Origin: a bacterium
Lineage (GTDB): Bacteria; Desulfobacterota; DSWW01
Reading direction: 5' to 3'
Length of the DNA: 64,000 nt
Assembly: GCA_028277985.1 (NCBI GenBank)
Contig: JANQFG010000105.1
Location: forward strand, 1-64,000
Part shown: piece by piece, positions 26,127-34,803 of the stretch
Layout: the number at the start of each line of letters is the position of its first letter
Position numbering within the stretch: the stretch's first letter is position 1
The notes under the pieces: model-generated
Databases searched by the model: none
Seen by the model: the letters and a program-made list of their open reading frames with translations, nothing else
Told to the model about the DNA's origin: nothing
Program-made: the position numbers and the translations under genes

Positions 26127-26221
26127 GGGTCAGGCCGTAACTATCAACTTTAGAAGCAGAACGATCGAATTACAAAAGCCTGAAACGCCCCCTCTAAGGT
26201 TGATAGTTACGGCCTGACCCC
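26127..26221. repeat. REP-like element with 26-bp terminal inverted repeats
   Basis: The arms at 26127-26152 and 26196-26221 are inverse copies with 25 of 26 bases matching (outer part GGGGTCAGGCCGTAACTATC). They enclose 43 bp. The outer sequence is shared with the element at 22869-22950. It fills most of the gap between two genes of the same operon, so the hairpin could affect relative expression. Confidence 0.8.
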
Positions 26222-26241
26222 TTGTCTTCCTTGTCTTGAGT

Positions 26242-27321
26242 TCAGCCCAGCTTGAGCTCGATGCCGCGGCTGGCGGCCCGGTCCTGATACCATTGCATCA
26301 GATTCTTCGGCGGGATGACATGCTCGGACTCGGGTTTCCGTTCAAGCTTGATCGCCTCCGTTGGGCAGGTACTCGTGCAGACCCCGCATCCGATGCAGCT
26401 TTCCGCCACCACCCTGTACGCCGGGCCATCCTCCTCGACGATCGCATCCACCGGGCATCGCTCGGTTGCACAGTCGCCGCAGGCGGTGCAGGCATCCGGG
26501 TCGATGACGGCCGCGAAGTGACTCTTGGCCATCATATTCGGCGCATCGAACTCCCTCACGCCCCGCAGGGCTCCGCAACAACAGGAGCAACAGTTGCAGA
26601 CAAAGGCGTGTCCTTCCTGCACGTTATAGGACCAGTGGACCAGCCCATCCTCCTCTGCGTCCTTGACGACCTTCAACGCTTCCTCTTGTGAGATGACCTT
26701 TCCTCTCGGAAACTTATCGAAGGCGTCTTCCTCTCCGGAAATACCGAGGCAGGTCTCCAGCTTGTGCGGGCAATCCTTGCCCTGCAGGAGCTTCTCCTTC
26801 CTGCAGATGCACTCCATGAGCTGGAATGATTTTGCCTCGTTGATGATGCGTTCCACGTCTTCGTAGCGGTGCACCTGAAGCTCGGCATCGATCTCCGAGG
26901 CGACCGGGATGACGCGTCCCACTGCCGGCTCCAGGGTGCCGAATTCCTTGATCATCTCGGGTGCATACTCTTCAAAGAGATGGGCCATCTCCTTGTCCAT
27001 ACGATTGAGCTGGAACTCGTAGATGCCCACGATGTAAGGAAACAGCATGTACATACGCTGTCCGAACATCTTGAAGGATCCGATCTGGCCCTTCTCGTGC
27101 AGGTTGTCCAGAATCTCCTGCATCTCGGGAACCGGCTTCCCAAGTCTCTCGGCGACCTGTTCGACCGTTTCCGGAACAGACCTCATCTTCAATGTCCACT
27201 CCGCCTCTTCGGGTGAGAAGATCTTCTCGAGGATCTTCAGTTCGATACCGCTCTCAGTCGCGGGATAGCCGCCGGGCAGTTCATCCAATCTCGTTGCCAG
27301 CCTCTTGTACACGTCCGTCAT
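26242..27321 (-). CDS. 4Fe-4S ferredoxin-type electron-transfer protein
   Basis: A 359-residue protein. The N-terminal part includes a winged-helix-like segment (EAEWTLKMRSVPETVEQVAE). The middle has MECICRKEKLLQGKDCP and CNCCSCCCGALRG, and the C-terminal 100 residues hold two classic 4Fe-4S motifs (CTACGDCATERCPVDA and CIGCGVCTSTCP). It likely delivers electrons, possibly to the dehydratase activator whose gene is downstream in the same direction. AAGAAAGGAGG gives a strong ribosome site. An ArsR gene precedes it by 80 bp. Confidence 0.88.
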   Translation of the reverse strand: MTDVYKRLATRLDELPGGYPATESGIELKILEKIFSPEEAEWTLKMRSVPETVEQVAERLGKPVPEMQEILDNLHEKGQIGSFKMFGQRMYMLFPYIVGIYEFQLNRMDKEMAHLFEEYAPEMIKEFGTLEPAVGRVIPVASEIDAELQVHRYEDVERIINEAKSFQLMECICRKEKLLQGKDCPHKLETCLGISGEEDAFDKFPRGKVISQEEALKVVKDAEEDGLVHWSYNVQEGHAFVCNCCSCCCGALRGVREFDAPNMMAKSHFAAVIDPDACTACGDCATERCPVDAIVEEDGPAYRVVAESCIGCGVCTSTCPTEAIKLERKPESEHVIPPKNLMQWYQDRAASRGIELKLG

Positions 27322-27401
27322 GATGGTCCTCCTTTCTTATCGTTATCTTTGAATATCGGAATTTACCGAAGTAGAGGGGCAAAAAAAATGGGACTCCCCC
27401 C

Positions 27402-27749
27402 TCACGAATCGGAACCGACGCCGGGCATGAACTGGAGCAGGTACTCCTTGAGCTCCTCGATCTTCTTCCGGTTGATGGTGTAGTAAACCCACTGGGCCTT
27501 CTTGTGACGCTCGAGCAGTCCCGCGTTGTGCAACTCCTTGAGATTCTGGGAGATGGTGGATTGCGCCATGTCGAACTGGCAGACAATCTCGTCGACACAG
27601 CACGCGACCGACTGCTCGATGTCGAAACTGGCGACATCTTGCTCGCTGCAATCGTACTTTTCCTGGTTCTTGCTGATCGTCTCAAGGATCTTCAGTCTGT
27701 TCTCGTTGCCCAAGGCCTTGAAGATCCTGACGAGCTGTTCCGGATTCAT
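27402..27749 (-). CDS. ArsR-family winged-helix transcriptional regulator
   Basis: A 115-residue regulator: LVRIFKALGNENRLKILE, then the recognition helix FDMAQSTISQNLKELHNAGLL and the wing VYYTINRKKIEELKEYL. CSEQDVA and SVACCVDEIVC contribute four Cys that could sense a metal or redox state. I chose the ATG at 27749, which has AGAGAGA upstream, over the ATG at 27779, which has no ribosome site and lies about 12 bp from the predicted transcription start. It heads the ferredoxin-dehydratase gene set on the same strand and probably regulates it and itself. Confidence 0.88.
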   Translation of the reverse strand: MNPEQLVRIFKALGNENRLKILETISKNQEKYDCSEQDVASFDIEQSVACCVDEIVCQFDMAQSTISQNLKELHNAGLLERHKKAQWVYYTINRKKIEELKEYLLQFMPGVGSDS

Positions 27750-27782
27750 CGCATCTCTCTGCAAAGCTTTTCGGTACATCGC

Positions 27783-27826
27783 GTTATTTCGATATACAAT
27801 CTACACCCGCTCCGGCAGCGTGTCAA
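27783..27826 (-). promoter_or_regulatory. Promoter of the arsR gene with candidate operator
   Basis: Minus strand: TTGACA (27826-27821), 17-bp spacer, TAGATT (27803-27798). Just downstream lies TATATCGAAATAAC (27796-27783). A similar string, GATATTCAAAGATAACG, occurs on the same strand upstream of the ferredoxin-like gene (about 27355-27339), so both may be sites of the ArsR protein. Confidence 0.55.
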
Positions 27827-27994
27827 GCGGTTTTTTCCAACCCTTCCACCGTCCGGTCAGGCTTGCTCCGAATCCGGACCCTTTCTTGCTGACAAACCAG
27901 AGGGGCCAAGGAGAGAAGAGCCATCGTCCGGGAGGCGGCCCGGAGCGACTGCGAGAAGAAGGCAAAAGGGGCCCAAAGAAGATAGTTTTTTGTT

Positions 27995-28024
27995 TTGACA
28001 GGATGATCCCCGTTTCAGTAGAAT
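27995..28024 (+). promoter_or_regulatory. Sigma70-like promoter of the large PHP-type lipoprotein gene
   Basis: TTGACA at 27995-28000, an 18-bp spacer, and TAGAAT at 28019-28024, about 100 bp ahead of the ATG. This lies in the 378-bp gap between the divergent ArsR and lipoprotein genes; the rest of the gap (27827-27994) shows nothing I can name. Confidence 0.6.
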
Positions 28025-28127
28025 TCTACAAGGACTGTATGAATTCGGGGGCCGGATCGGAAACTCCGCTCGACCGCCGGGAATCCAAGTACTTATATCC
28101 TATAAATAGAAGAGAGAGGGCCTGAAA

Positions 28128-31100
28128 ATGAGAACCGCGTCCATTCTGGCTATCGTCGGTATCTTTCTATTGTCGGCCTGCACCGAAATCGTCATCGTGG
28201 CGCCTCCGGATGGTTCGACCTTCGCGGACGGCTCGGATGTGGATGTGGTCATCGTTTTTGCAGGTTCCATCCCGCCGGACGAGACGACCTTCAGTGCGCG
28301 CCTGAACGGGGACGATGTCACTTCTGCCTTCGCGGTCGACCCGAGCGGCGCCACGGGCGTCTTGGCCGCCCTCTCTTCGGGTAACTATCAGCTCACCGCC
28401 TCGGTCCGAAGCCTTGTCGGGACCGTCTCTGATTTCGTCTCCTTCGAAGTGCTTCCGAGCGGAGCTTTCTCAGCGGCCAGGCAGATCTCGGATCCGAACG
28501 ACCTGATCGGCGGACCCATGGCAACAGGCAGGCTGGGAGACTACCTGATCGAGAACGACAAGATCCGGGTCATCATCTCCGGCCCGGGCAGGGACCCCGT
28601 GGGCTTCGTCGCCCCCTTCGGCGGGCACATCATCGACGCCGACAAGGTCAGAGGGCCCGGGGATCCGGACAATGACCAGTTCATGGCCATGAGCCACATG
28701 ATCAACATCGAGGGAACCTTCCACGCCACGGACGTTCAGGTGGTGAACGACGGCTCCAACGGCGCCCCGGCCATTGTCCGTGCCACGGGCCTGGACGATT
28801 CCCTCGACTACATCAACGCGAGCCAGCTGATCAAGTCCATTGCCGGGAGCATCCCCTTGAGCGTTCCCTCCTCGGCCGACGACAACGACATCCCGGTCGA
28901 GATCGTGGTGGACTACGTCCTGAACCCGGGAAAGAACTACCTGGAGATCCAGACGAACGTGAAGAACATAGGGTCCGGGATCCAGGGGCTCTACTTCGGT
29001 GATTACATCGTCGGGAAAGCGGGCGAGCTCACTCAGTTCGTGCCCGATATCGGTTTCGGTGAGCCCCTGGCAAGGCTCACCCTTGATTTCGCAGCCTTCG
29101 TCGGCAAGGGATCGGCAAAAGATATGACTTACGGCTACATCCCGGGCGTCACCATCGACTCCACGGCCTTCACGGAAACGGGTGTGCTCGTCTCGAGCCT
29201 GGGCCAGAACGTTGTGGGCGTCCTCCTTCTCGGACTCCCCGCGAAAGTCCAGATTCTCCCGGGGTTCGTCTACACCTATTCCCGTCACTTCGTCATCGGA
29301 GATGACGTGGCCTCCATCAAGGACGCCCAGATCGAGATCCTGGGTGTCGCTTCCGGAGTACTCGAGGGAACCGTCACCGTCGCGGGCGGCGGTCCTCTGG
29401 AAGGGGCCACGGTGGTGGCCCTGCAGCCCGGCCAGAACGGCGCGGTCTACGACGTGGTCTCCGCCTTCGAAACCGATGCGGCCGGCTTCTTCCAGGGCAA
29501 TCTGATGCCCGCCAATTACGACCTCATGGTGGCCAAGGACGGCTACCCCTATGATTCGGGTACGAGCATCCCGAATACAACGCTCGTGACCGTCACCCAA
29601 GGCACAACCACCGTGGCGAACCTGACCCTGCCGGACACGGGCCGGCTGCGAGTGACCGCCATCGACGAGGGGTCCTCGTCCATACCGGCCAAGGCAAGCC
29701 TGGTGGGCTTTGACCCGAGTCCTTCCATCCCGAACGTGCAGAGCATTCTGGGTCTGTTGGACCTGAGGGGATTCGTGCTCAATGACGATCGTGCCGAAGG
29801 CGTCTTTGGACTCGCAAACGCGATCTTCATGGGCGTGAACGGTGATTCCGGCGAGGTCCTGGTCGAACCGGGGCAGTACGAGCTCTTCGTGTCCCGGGGG
29901 CCTGAGTACAGCCTCTTCAGCGAATCCATCACCATCTCTTCCGGCGCGTTGACCCTGAGCGAAGCGCAGATCGCCCGCGTGGTCGACACAACCGGCTTCA
30001 TCTCCGGCGACTTCCATGTACACATGATCAACAGCCCGGACTCCAACATTCCCAAGGATGTGAGGGTGACCACCTTCCTGGCGGAAGGGGTGGACTACCT
30101 GGTCGCCTCGGACCACGAGTATCTGACCGACCTGTGGCCCACCATCGTGTCGCTCGGTGCGCAGGCGTTTATCTCCACCTCTGTGGGCCAGGAGATCACT
30201 CCACAGGACTATGGCCACTACAACGCCTGGCCGCTGACCATAGACCCGACGAAGCGGAGCCTGGGCGCACTCGATTGGGCGAGAGAGGCCCCTCCGGGCC
30301 AGGATTACCGGACCCTGGGCGCCTACTGCATGACCTGGGGCGAGATCTTTCAGCTTGCCTATGACGACCCGGGCGAAGAGGTGGTTCTGATCAACCACAT
30401 CAACTCGGGCGGCGGCGCTGGGATGAACCTGCTAGGTATAGACACGGGCTTCGTGCCCCCCATCTCCACGGTGGACCCGACGCCCTTCCGGCTCGACCCT
30501 TCCATCCCGAACCTCTTCTCCACCAACTTCGACGGGCTGGAGCTCCTCATCGGGAACGACAGGGGGCAGATCGAGAACTTCTTCAACCAGAACCTGGGAG
30601 ACTGGTTCAACCTGATGAACCAGGGCCTGGTCTACGTCGGCATAAGCGACTCCGACACCCATGACAGGAACTCAACCCAGGCCGGCACCTGGCGGAACTA
30701 CATCGCCTCTTCCACGGACGATCCGCAGCTCATCGACGAGGACGCCACGACGCTGAATGTGAAGCAAGGAAGGGCCGTGGGCGGGTATTCGCCGTTCCTG
30801 AGGGCGACGGTTGACGCCACAAGCACCGGCGAGACCGGCGGCCATGCACTGGGGCTCCCCACCATCATCAGCACCACCGACGGAATCGCGACCCTGACCC
30901 TGGAGATGCAGTGCCCGGTCTGGGTGGAGTTCGACACGGTGGAACTCTATATGAACACGGTGCCGGTCCCCTTTGATCACGACAGCGATCCCTCCACGCC
31001 TCCGTATTATCAGGCCTCCCCCGACGTGGTGCTCACCGCGGGGGTGGACTTTACGATCTCGGTGGTGAATGATTACCCTGGGATCCCGGGGGCCAGTCAC

Positions 31101-31361
31101 CGCGAGGCTATCGTGAACTACGTGATGGGTCCGCTCGCGCAGGACACGTGGATCGTGGCACTTGTGCGAGGCACGGACGGCGTGTCGCCTCCTCTGTTCC
31201 CGGTGGTTCCGAACGACATTACCCAGGGATCCAACTCGACTCTGGCGGACCTGCTGGACGGCAACGTGGGTGAGGAGGGTATCCTTGCGCTTGGTTTCAC
31301 GAATCCCCTGTTCATCGACGCGGATGGCAATGGAGTCTACGACGGACCGTCGGCACCGTGA
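28128..31361 (+). CDS. Large lipoprotein with CehA/McbA-type PHP metallohydrolase domain
   Basis: A 1077-residue exported protein. The signal peptide ends in the lipobox LLSAC (Cys near residue 18). An Ig-like region covers about 25-110, a beta-rich region follows, then a carboxypeptidase-regulatory-like repeat (GTVTVAGGGPLEGATVVAL...NYDLMVAKDGYPYDSG). From about residue 620 a PHP-like domain follows: ISGDFHVHMINSPDS, LVASDHEYLTDLWPTI, VLINHIN and GISDSDTHDRNS, giving the His/Asp metal ligands of CehA-type hydrolases. Role and substrate are unknown. The HEAT-repeat gene follows by 7 bp, so the two are cotranscribed. Confidence 0.85.
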   Translation: MRTASILAIVGIFLLSACTEIVIVAPPDGSTFADGSDVDVVIVFAGSIPPDETTFSARLNGDDVTSAFAVDPSGATGVLAALSSGNYQLTASVRSLVGTVSDFVSFEVLPSGAFSAARQISDPNDLIGGPMATGRLGDYLIENDKIRVIISGPGRDPVGFVAPFGGHIIDADKVRGPGDPDNDQFMAMSHMINIEGTFHATDVQVVNDGSNGAPAIVRATGLDDSLDYINASQLIKSIAGSIPLSVPSSADDNDIPVEIVVDYVLNPGKNYLEIQTNVKNIGSGIQGLYFGDYIVGKAGELTQFVPDIGFGEPLARLTLDFAAFVGKGSAKDMTYGYIPGVTIDSTAFTETGVLVSSLGQNVVGVLLLGLPAKVQILPGFVYTYSRHFVIGDDVASIKDAQIEILGVASGVLEGTVTVAGGGPLEGATVVALQPGQNGAVYDVVSAFETDAAGFFQGNLMPANYDLMVAKDGYPYDSGTSIPNTTLVTVTQGTTTVANLTLPDTGRLRVTAIDEGSSSIPAKASLVGFDPSPSIPNVQSILGLLDLRGFVLNDDRAEGVFGLANAIFMGVNGDSGEVLVEPGQYELFVSRGPEYSLFSESITISSGALTLSEAQIARVVDTTGFISGDFHVHMINSPDSNIPKDVRVTTFLAEGVDYLVASDHEYLTDLWPTIVSLGAQAFISTSVGQEITPQDYGHYNAWPLTIDPTKRSLGALDWAREAPPGQDYRTLGAYCMTWGEIFQLAYDDPGEEVVLINHINSGGGAGMNLLGIDTGFVPPISTVDPTPFRLDPSIPNLFSTNFDGLELLIGNDRGQIENFFNQNLGDWFNLMNQGLVYVGISDSDTHDRNSTQAGTWRNYIASSTDDPQLIDEDATTLNVKQGRAVGGYSPFLRATVDATSTGETGGHALGLPTIISTTDGIATLTLEMQCPVWVEFDTVELYMNTVPVPFDHDSDPSTPPYYQASPDVVLTAGVDFTISVVNDYPGIPGASHREAIVNYVMGPLAQDTWIVALVRGTDGVSPPLFPVVPNDITQGSNSTLADLLDGNVGEEGILALGFTNPLFIDADGNGVYDGPSAP

Positions 31362-31368
31362 CAAAGAC

Positions 31369-32727
31369 ATGACCCGCATATTGCGCAAAGCCTTCCGCCG
31401 CAAGCCGGGTAAGAACGGGATCGTTGGACCGATTTTTCGTGCCCTGTGCGTTCTGGGGATCCTGTTGCCCCTGGTGCCCTCTGTCCGCTCTGCAGAGCGC
31501 GCAGAGGAAGGCGGGACCATCCTGGGGCTTCTCCGTTCGTCTGACCTTGCCGTCCGGGGCAAGGTCGAGAAGGTGATTCCCCCCGGCCGGGACCGGATCT
31601 GCACGGCAAGTATCCAGGTCAAGGAGATCCTCAAAGGGGAGACCCAGGCACGGGACCTCTGGGTAGCCGAGGAGCTCCTCTTCCCTTCGGACCAGCCTTC
31701 GTACCGGGAAGGAAGACATGTGCTCCTCTTTCTGGTCGACCTTCCCTCTTACTCCCGGTGGAAGGACTATCGCGCCAGGGGGATAGCCCACACCGCAGTG
31801 GGGAGGAAGCAAGGGGTAAAGGAGCTCGACCCGAAGGCGGCCGCAGAAAGCGCTGCCTTTCTTACGACCTATCAGGAACTCGCGTCTTATCGGAACAAGG
31901 ACGAAAAGAAGAAATACCTGGGCTTTCTTCTCCTGGGACTCGAGAGCCGGGTGGAGCTGGTGCAGGACGCATCGGTGGAAGCGCTGGTTCGTCTCAACGA
32001 CCTGAGGATCCTGATCGGCAAGGATGAGACGAAGACCCTCGATCGCTTCATCCTGGACAGGACCAAGAGCCGCACCGCCAGGCGCAGGCTGATTCGAACA
32101 CTTCTGGCCTGGGAGGGATTCGAAGAGAGCATCGCAGTCGTTCTCGACGGTGAGCCTGAAATGCGGCTCTCCATCCTTCAGGACCTTGAAGCGTCCGGAG
32201 CGAGCAGCCGCTTCGGTCACGGCGTGCTCGAAGCCTGTCTGAAGGACCCGGACGCACGGGTCAGGACGAGAGCCCTCGCTCTCGCCGCACAGGCATCCGA
32301 CCCGGAGGTGACCGTCCTGCTGACCGAGATGGCCACAGAGGACACTTCCGAAGAGGTGAGGGCCCGGGCCGTGGCTGTCGCGAGCAGGCAGGCCGGAGAG
32401 GAAGGACGGGAAATCCTGCTTCGGGGTTTGGAGGATCCGAGCCCGCTGGTCGTCTACACTGCAGCGGATGAGATGCGGCGGATCGGGGGAGAGACTTCCG
32501 CAAGACAGCTCGGGAGCCTGCTTCAAGCCGACGACCCGAAGGTCAGATTCATCGGCATCCTCATGCTAGGCACAATGGAGGAAGAGGAGGCACGCGCCAT
32601 TTTAGAGGATACCTCCAACAGGCACCCCGACGAGCCGACCCGGGAATGGGCCGGGAAGATTCTGAGCGGGGGCGGCCTCGACGCGAAGTCCGTGCACAAG
32701 GCACTGGGCCTGGACGCGAGTCCGTGA
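31369..32727 (+). CDS. Secreted HEAT-repeat protein of unknown function
   Basis: A 452-residue protein with a signal peptide (FRALCVLGILLPLVPSVRSA). Residues about 45-130 resemble a small beta domain (SSDLAVRGKVEKVIPP...TASIQVKEILKGETQ). The rest is helical with HEAT-like repeats (DPDARVRTRALALAAQASDPEV and EEVRARAVAVASRQAGEEG). I chose the ATG at 31369, 7 bp after the previous stop, because it gives a signal peptide; the open frame begins earlier inside the upstream gene. Probably a periplasmic scaffold acting with the PHP lipoprotein. Confidence 0.8.
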   Translation: MTRILRKAFRRKPGKNGIVGPIFRALCVLGILLPLVPSVRSAERAEEGGTILGLLRSSDLAVRGKVEKVIPPGRDRICTASIQVKEILKGETQARDLWVAEELLFPSDQPSYREGRHVLLFLVDLPSYSRWKDYRARGIAHTAVGRKQGVKELDPKAAAESAAFLTTYQELASYRNKDEKKKYLGFLLLGLESRVELVQDASVEALVRLNDLRILIGKDETKTLDRFILDRTKSRTARRRLIRTLLAWEGFEESIAVVLDGEPEMRLSILQDLEASGASSRFGHGVLEACLKDPDARVRTRALALAAQASDPEVTVLLTEMATEDTSEEVRARAVAVASRQAGEEGREILLRGLEDPSPLVVYTAADEMRRIGGETSARQLGSLLQADDPKVRFIGILMLGTMEEEEARAILEDTSNRHPDEPTREWAGKILSGGGLDAKSVHKALGLDASP

Positions 32728-32754
32728 TTCTACGGCGAACCTCGCCGTCTTCCT

Positions 32755-33549
32755 TCACCTCTTCGGGCGGAACGACACGAATTTATTCGGGACGTTTTCC
32801 TGGTACTTCCGGTAGTCATCCCTGAAGTGATGCACCAGGTCCTTCTCCTCGAACCAGGTGCCCATGATGATGTAGGCGGTCATTCCGATCGCAAACACCA
32901 GATGTCCCACCGTCATTCGCGGCGTGGCCCAGAAGGCGATGATCATCCCGGTCATCATCGGGTGACGCACGAACTTGTAAAGAAAAGGGGTCCTGAACCT
33001 GGGCGGGGTGAATTCCTGGCCGCGCAGATTCCTGTAGACCTGCTCCAGACCGAAGAGCTCGAAATGGTTGATCAGATAAGTCGAGACGAGCAGGATCAGC
33101 CAACCCGCCCAGAAGAGCCCCTGGAGAACCGAACGGCCCATGGCGTTCTCCACTTCCCAGACAACGCCGGGCATGGTCCTCCACTGCCAGAAGATCACGG
33201 CCAGGAGCACGCTGGTCACCAGGACGAAGGTGCTGCGCTCGATCGGACGGGGAATGATCTTGATCCAGTGTTTCTTGAACCCCCAGCGGGCCATGACGGT
33301 GTGCTGGACAGCGAACAGGACGATCAGCAGAGCGTTCACGAGCAGGGCCGGCATGAAGGGAGAGGCCGGCCCGGAGTCGATCGACTTGGGCACGACCAGG
33401 TTCCCCACGAACCCGATGAGGTAGAGGAACACGACGAAAAAGGCTGCGTAGCTCACAGCCCCGTAGGTAAATACAAGCCATCTCTTCCCGGTCGCCCACG
33501 TCTGTGAAGCCATGGGTGGGGTCATGGTTCCTTGTTGAGTGGTCTGCAT
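32755..33549 (-). CDS. Methanethiol S-methyltransferase-like membrane protein (MddA/NnrU family)
   Basis: A 264-residue membrane methyltransferase with five or six hydrophobic segments. It has VQHTVMARWGFKKHWIKIIP, TYLINHFELFGLEQVY and, near the C-terminus, YKFVRHPMMTGMIIAFWATP and GTWFEEKDLVHHFRDDYRKYQ. These match the isoprenylcysteine-methyltransferase-like family that includes MddA, which methylates methanethiol to dimethyl sulfide. Start chosen at 33549 with GAGAGGAGATT upstream. Enzyme activity is inferred from family; NnrU-type proteins of unknown function are also similar. Confidence 0.8.
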   Translation of the reverse strand: MQTTQQGTMTPPMASQTWATGKRWLVFTYGAVSYAAFFVVFLYLIGFVGNLVVPKSIDSGPASPFMPALLVNALLIVLFAVQHTVMARWGFKKHWIKIIPRPIERSTFVLVTSVLLAVIFWQWRTMPGVVWEVENAMGRSVLQGLFWAGWLILLVSTYLINHFELFGLEQVYRNLRGQEFTPPRFRTPFLYKFVRHPMMTGMIIAFWATPRMTVGHLVFAIGMTAYIIMGTWFEEKDLVHHFRDDYRKYQENVPNKFVSFRPKR

Positions 33550-33599
33550 ATCTGAATCTCCTCTCGCCGCTACTGTCTGCCAGCTGTTCCTTGCTCTGC

Positions 33600-34694
33600 T
33601 CAGTGAAGGGCGGCATCTCTGGTACAGATGTAATAGCAATTCTGGAAATCGTGCGAGAGCTTTCGCACCTCCACTTCGGCAAACCCGGCTTCCCGCAGCA
33701 TCTCCCGAGCCTTCTCCTCCCCCCACATGGTCCCGAGCCCTGCTCCACCCTCGGCCAGCGACACGGTCATGCAGTGCATGCACGAAATCGTGTAGAGAAA
33801 CGCGGCGGCCGGATGGTCGAGATTGTTCTCGAGATAGGTCGACGCGGTGATGTCCTGCATCAGGAACGTGCCGTCCGGACGGAGCGCGTTCGCGATCCCA
33901 CTCAGGACCCGATCCGGTTCTGCCTGGTCGTGGATCGCATCGAAGGCCGTGATCAGATCGAAGCGGTTGGCCTCGTCCATCCTGGACACATCCCTGGTCT
34001 CGAATCGAATGTTGTCGAGATCTCGAGCCTCCGCCTCGGCCCGACCCGCCTCGAGGGCCTGCTCGGATATGTCGTAGCCGCAGAATTGGCTTCTAGGAAA
34101 CGTGCGCGCCATCAGATTCAACGCACGGCCGCTTCCGCAGCCCACGTCCAGAACCTCGATTCCCTTGTGCAGCTCCTCGGTGAGCCCGGGGACCAGAGGT
34201 AGAATCTGGTCAAGGAGCGCACCCAACACGGTCTGCCCGCTGTCCTCGGCCATGACCTCGTGGAACCGCTCGTACGAGGAGTAGGGTACTCCCCCGCCGT
34301 GCTTGAAGCAGTGGACGATCTCGTCTTCCACGCCACCGAGAACAGAGACGTACTGGGTGAAGGCGGCCATATTGTCCGGCGTGGCGTCCCGGGTAAGAAG
34401 AGCGGCGTGTTCGATCGGCAGGCTGTAGCTCTTGTGCTCCGGGTTGTAGTCCATGATTCGTCCCACAACCATTGCCGCGAGCCACTCCCTTACGTACCGT
34501 TCGTTGAGATGGGCTCGGGCGGCGATCTCATGGCTCGTTGCAGGAGACATCCCGGCCATGGTGTCGAAGAGCCCCGTTCGATGGCCCACCGAGATCATGA
34601 GAGCCATCGAAGCCCCGTTGATGATGTCCATCATTCTGTCCGAAAAAGACTCTACCTTGGCCTGGTCCGGCTCTCGTATCTCTAGTGTTGCCAT
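33600..34694 (-). CDS. Class I SAM-dependent methyltransferase with N-terminal winged helix
   Basis: A 364-residue protein. The N-terminal 150 residues form a winged-helix/dimerisation region (TGLFDTMAGMSPATSHEIAA), as in Rv2258c-like methyltransferases. The SAM-binding motif I is IEVLDVGCGSGRALNLMA near residue 180, with FDLITAFDAIHD and GTFLMQDI further on. Substrate unknown. The MddA-like gene follows 50 bp downstream on the same strand. A 17-bp palindrome lies 78 bp upstream of the start. Confidence 0.87.
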   Translation of the reverse strand: MATLEIREPDQAKVESFSDRMMDIINGASMALMISVGHRTGLFDTMAGMSPATSHEIAARAHLNERYVREWLAAMVVGRIMDYNPEHKSYSLPIEHAALLTRDATPDNMAAFTQYVSVLGGVEDEIVHCFKHGGGVPYSSYERFHEVMAEDSGQTVLGALLDQILPLVPGLTEELHKGIEVLDVGCGSGRALNLMARTFPRSQFCGYDISEQALEAGRAEAEARDLDNIRFETRDVSRMDEANRFDLITAFDAIHDQAEPDRVLSGIANALRPDGTFLMQDITASTYLENNLDHPAAAFLYTISCMHCMTVSLAEGGAGLGTMWGEEKAREMLREAGFAEVEVRKLSHDFQNCYYICTRDAALH

Positions 34695-34771
34695 GATCCC
34701 CTCCGTATTCGGTTGATAATGACGTGATAACCTTGGATGTAGATCTTGGGAGCCGTGATTCCAGGGTTTTT

Positions 34772-34788
34772 GGCAAACAACGTTTGCC
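34772..34788. promoter_or_regulatory. Palindrome GGCAAAC-AAC-GTTTGCC upstream of the methyltransferase gene
   Basis: A perfect 7-bp inverted repeat with a 3-bp centre, between the stop of moaA and the start of the methyltransferase gene. On the moaA strand it is followed by A residues rather than T residues, so it does not look like an intrinsic terminator; an operator is more likely. Confidence 0.4.
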
Positions 34789-34803
34789 TACACGGATCAT
34801 GTT

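Noticed and set aside
28470..30398. A 642-codon minus-strand frame under the large lipoprotein gene
   Set aside because: The plus strand encodes a coherent secreted protein with lipobox and PHP motifs. The antisense product is rich in His/Asp/Val as expected from GC-rich shadow frames.
34772..34788. Intrinsic terminator of moaA
   Set aside because: In the moaA direction the hairpin is followed by A residues, not T residues, so an operator is more likely.
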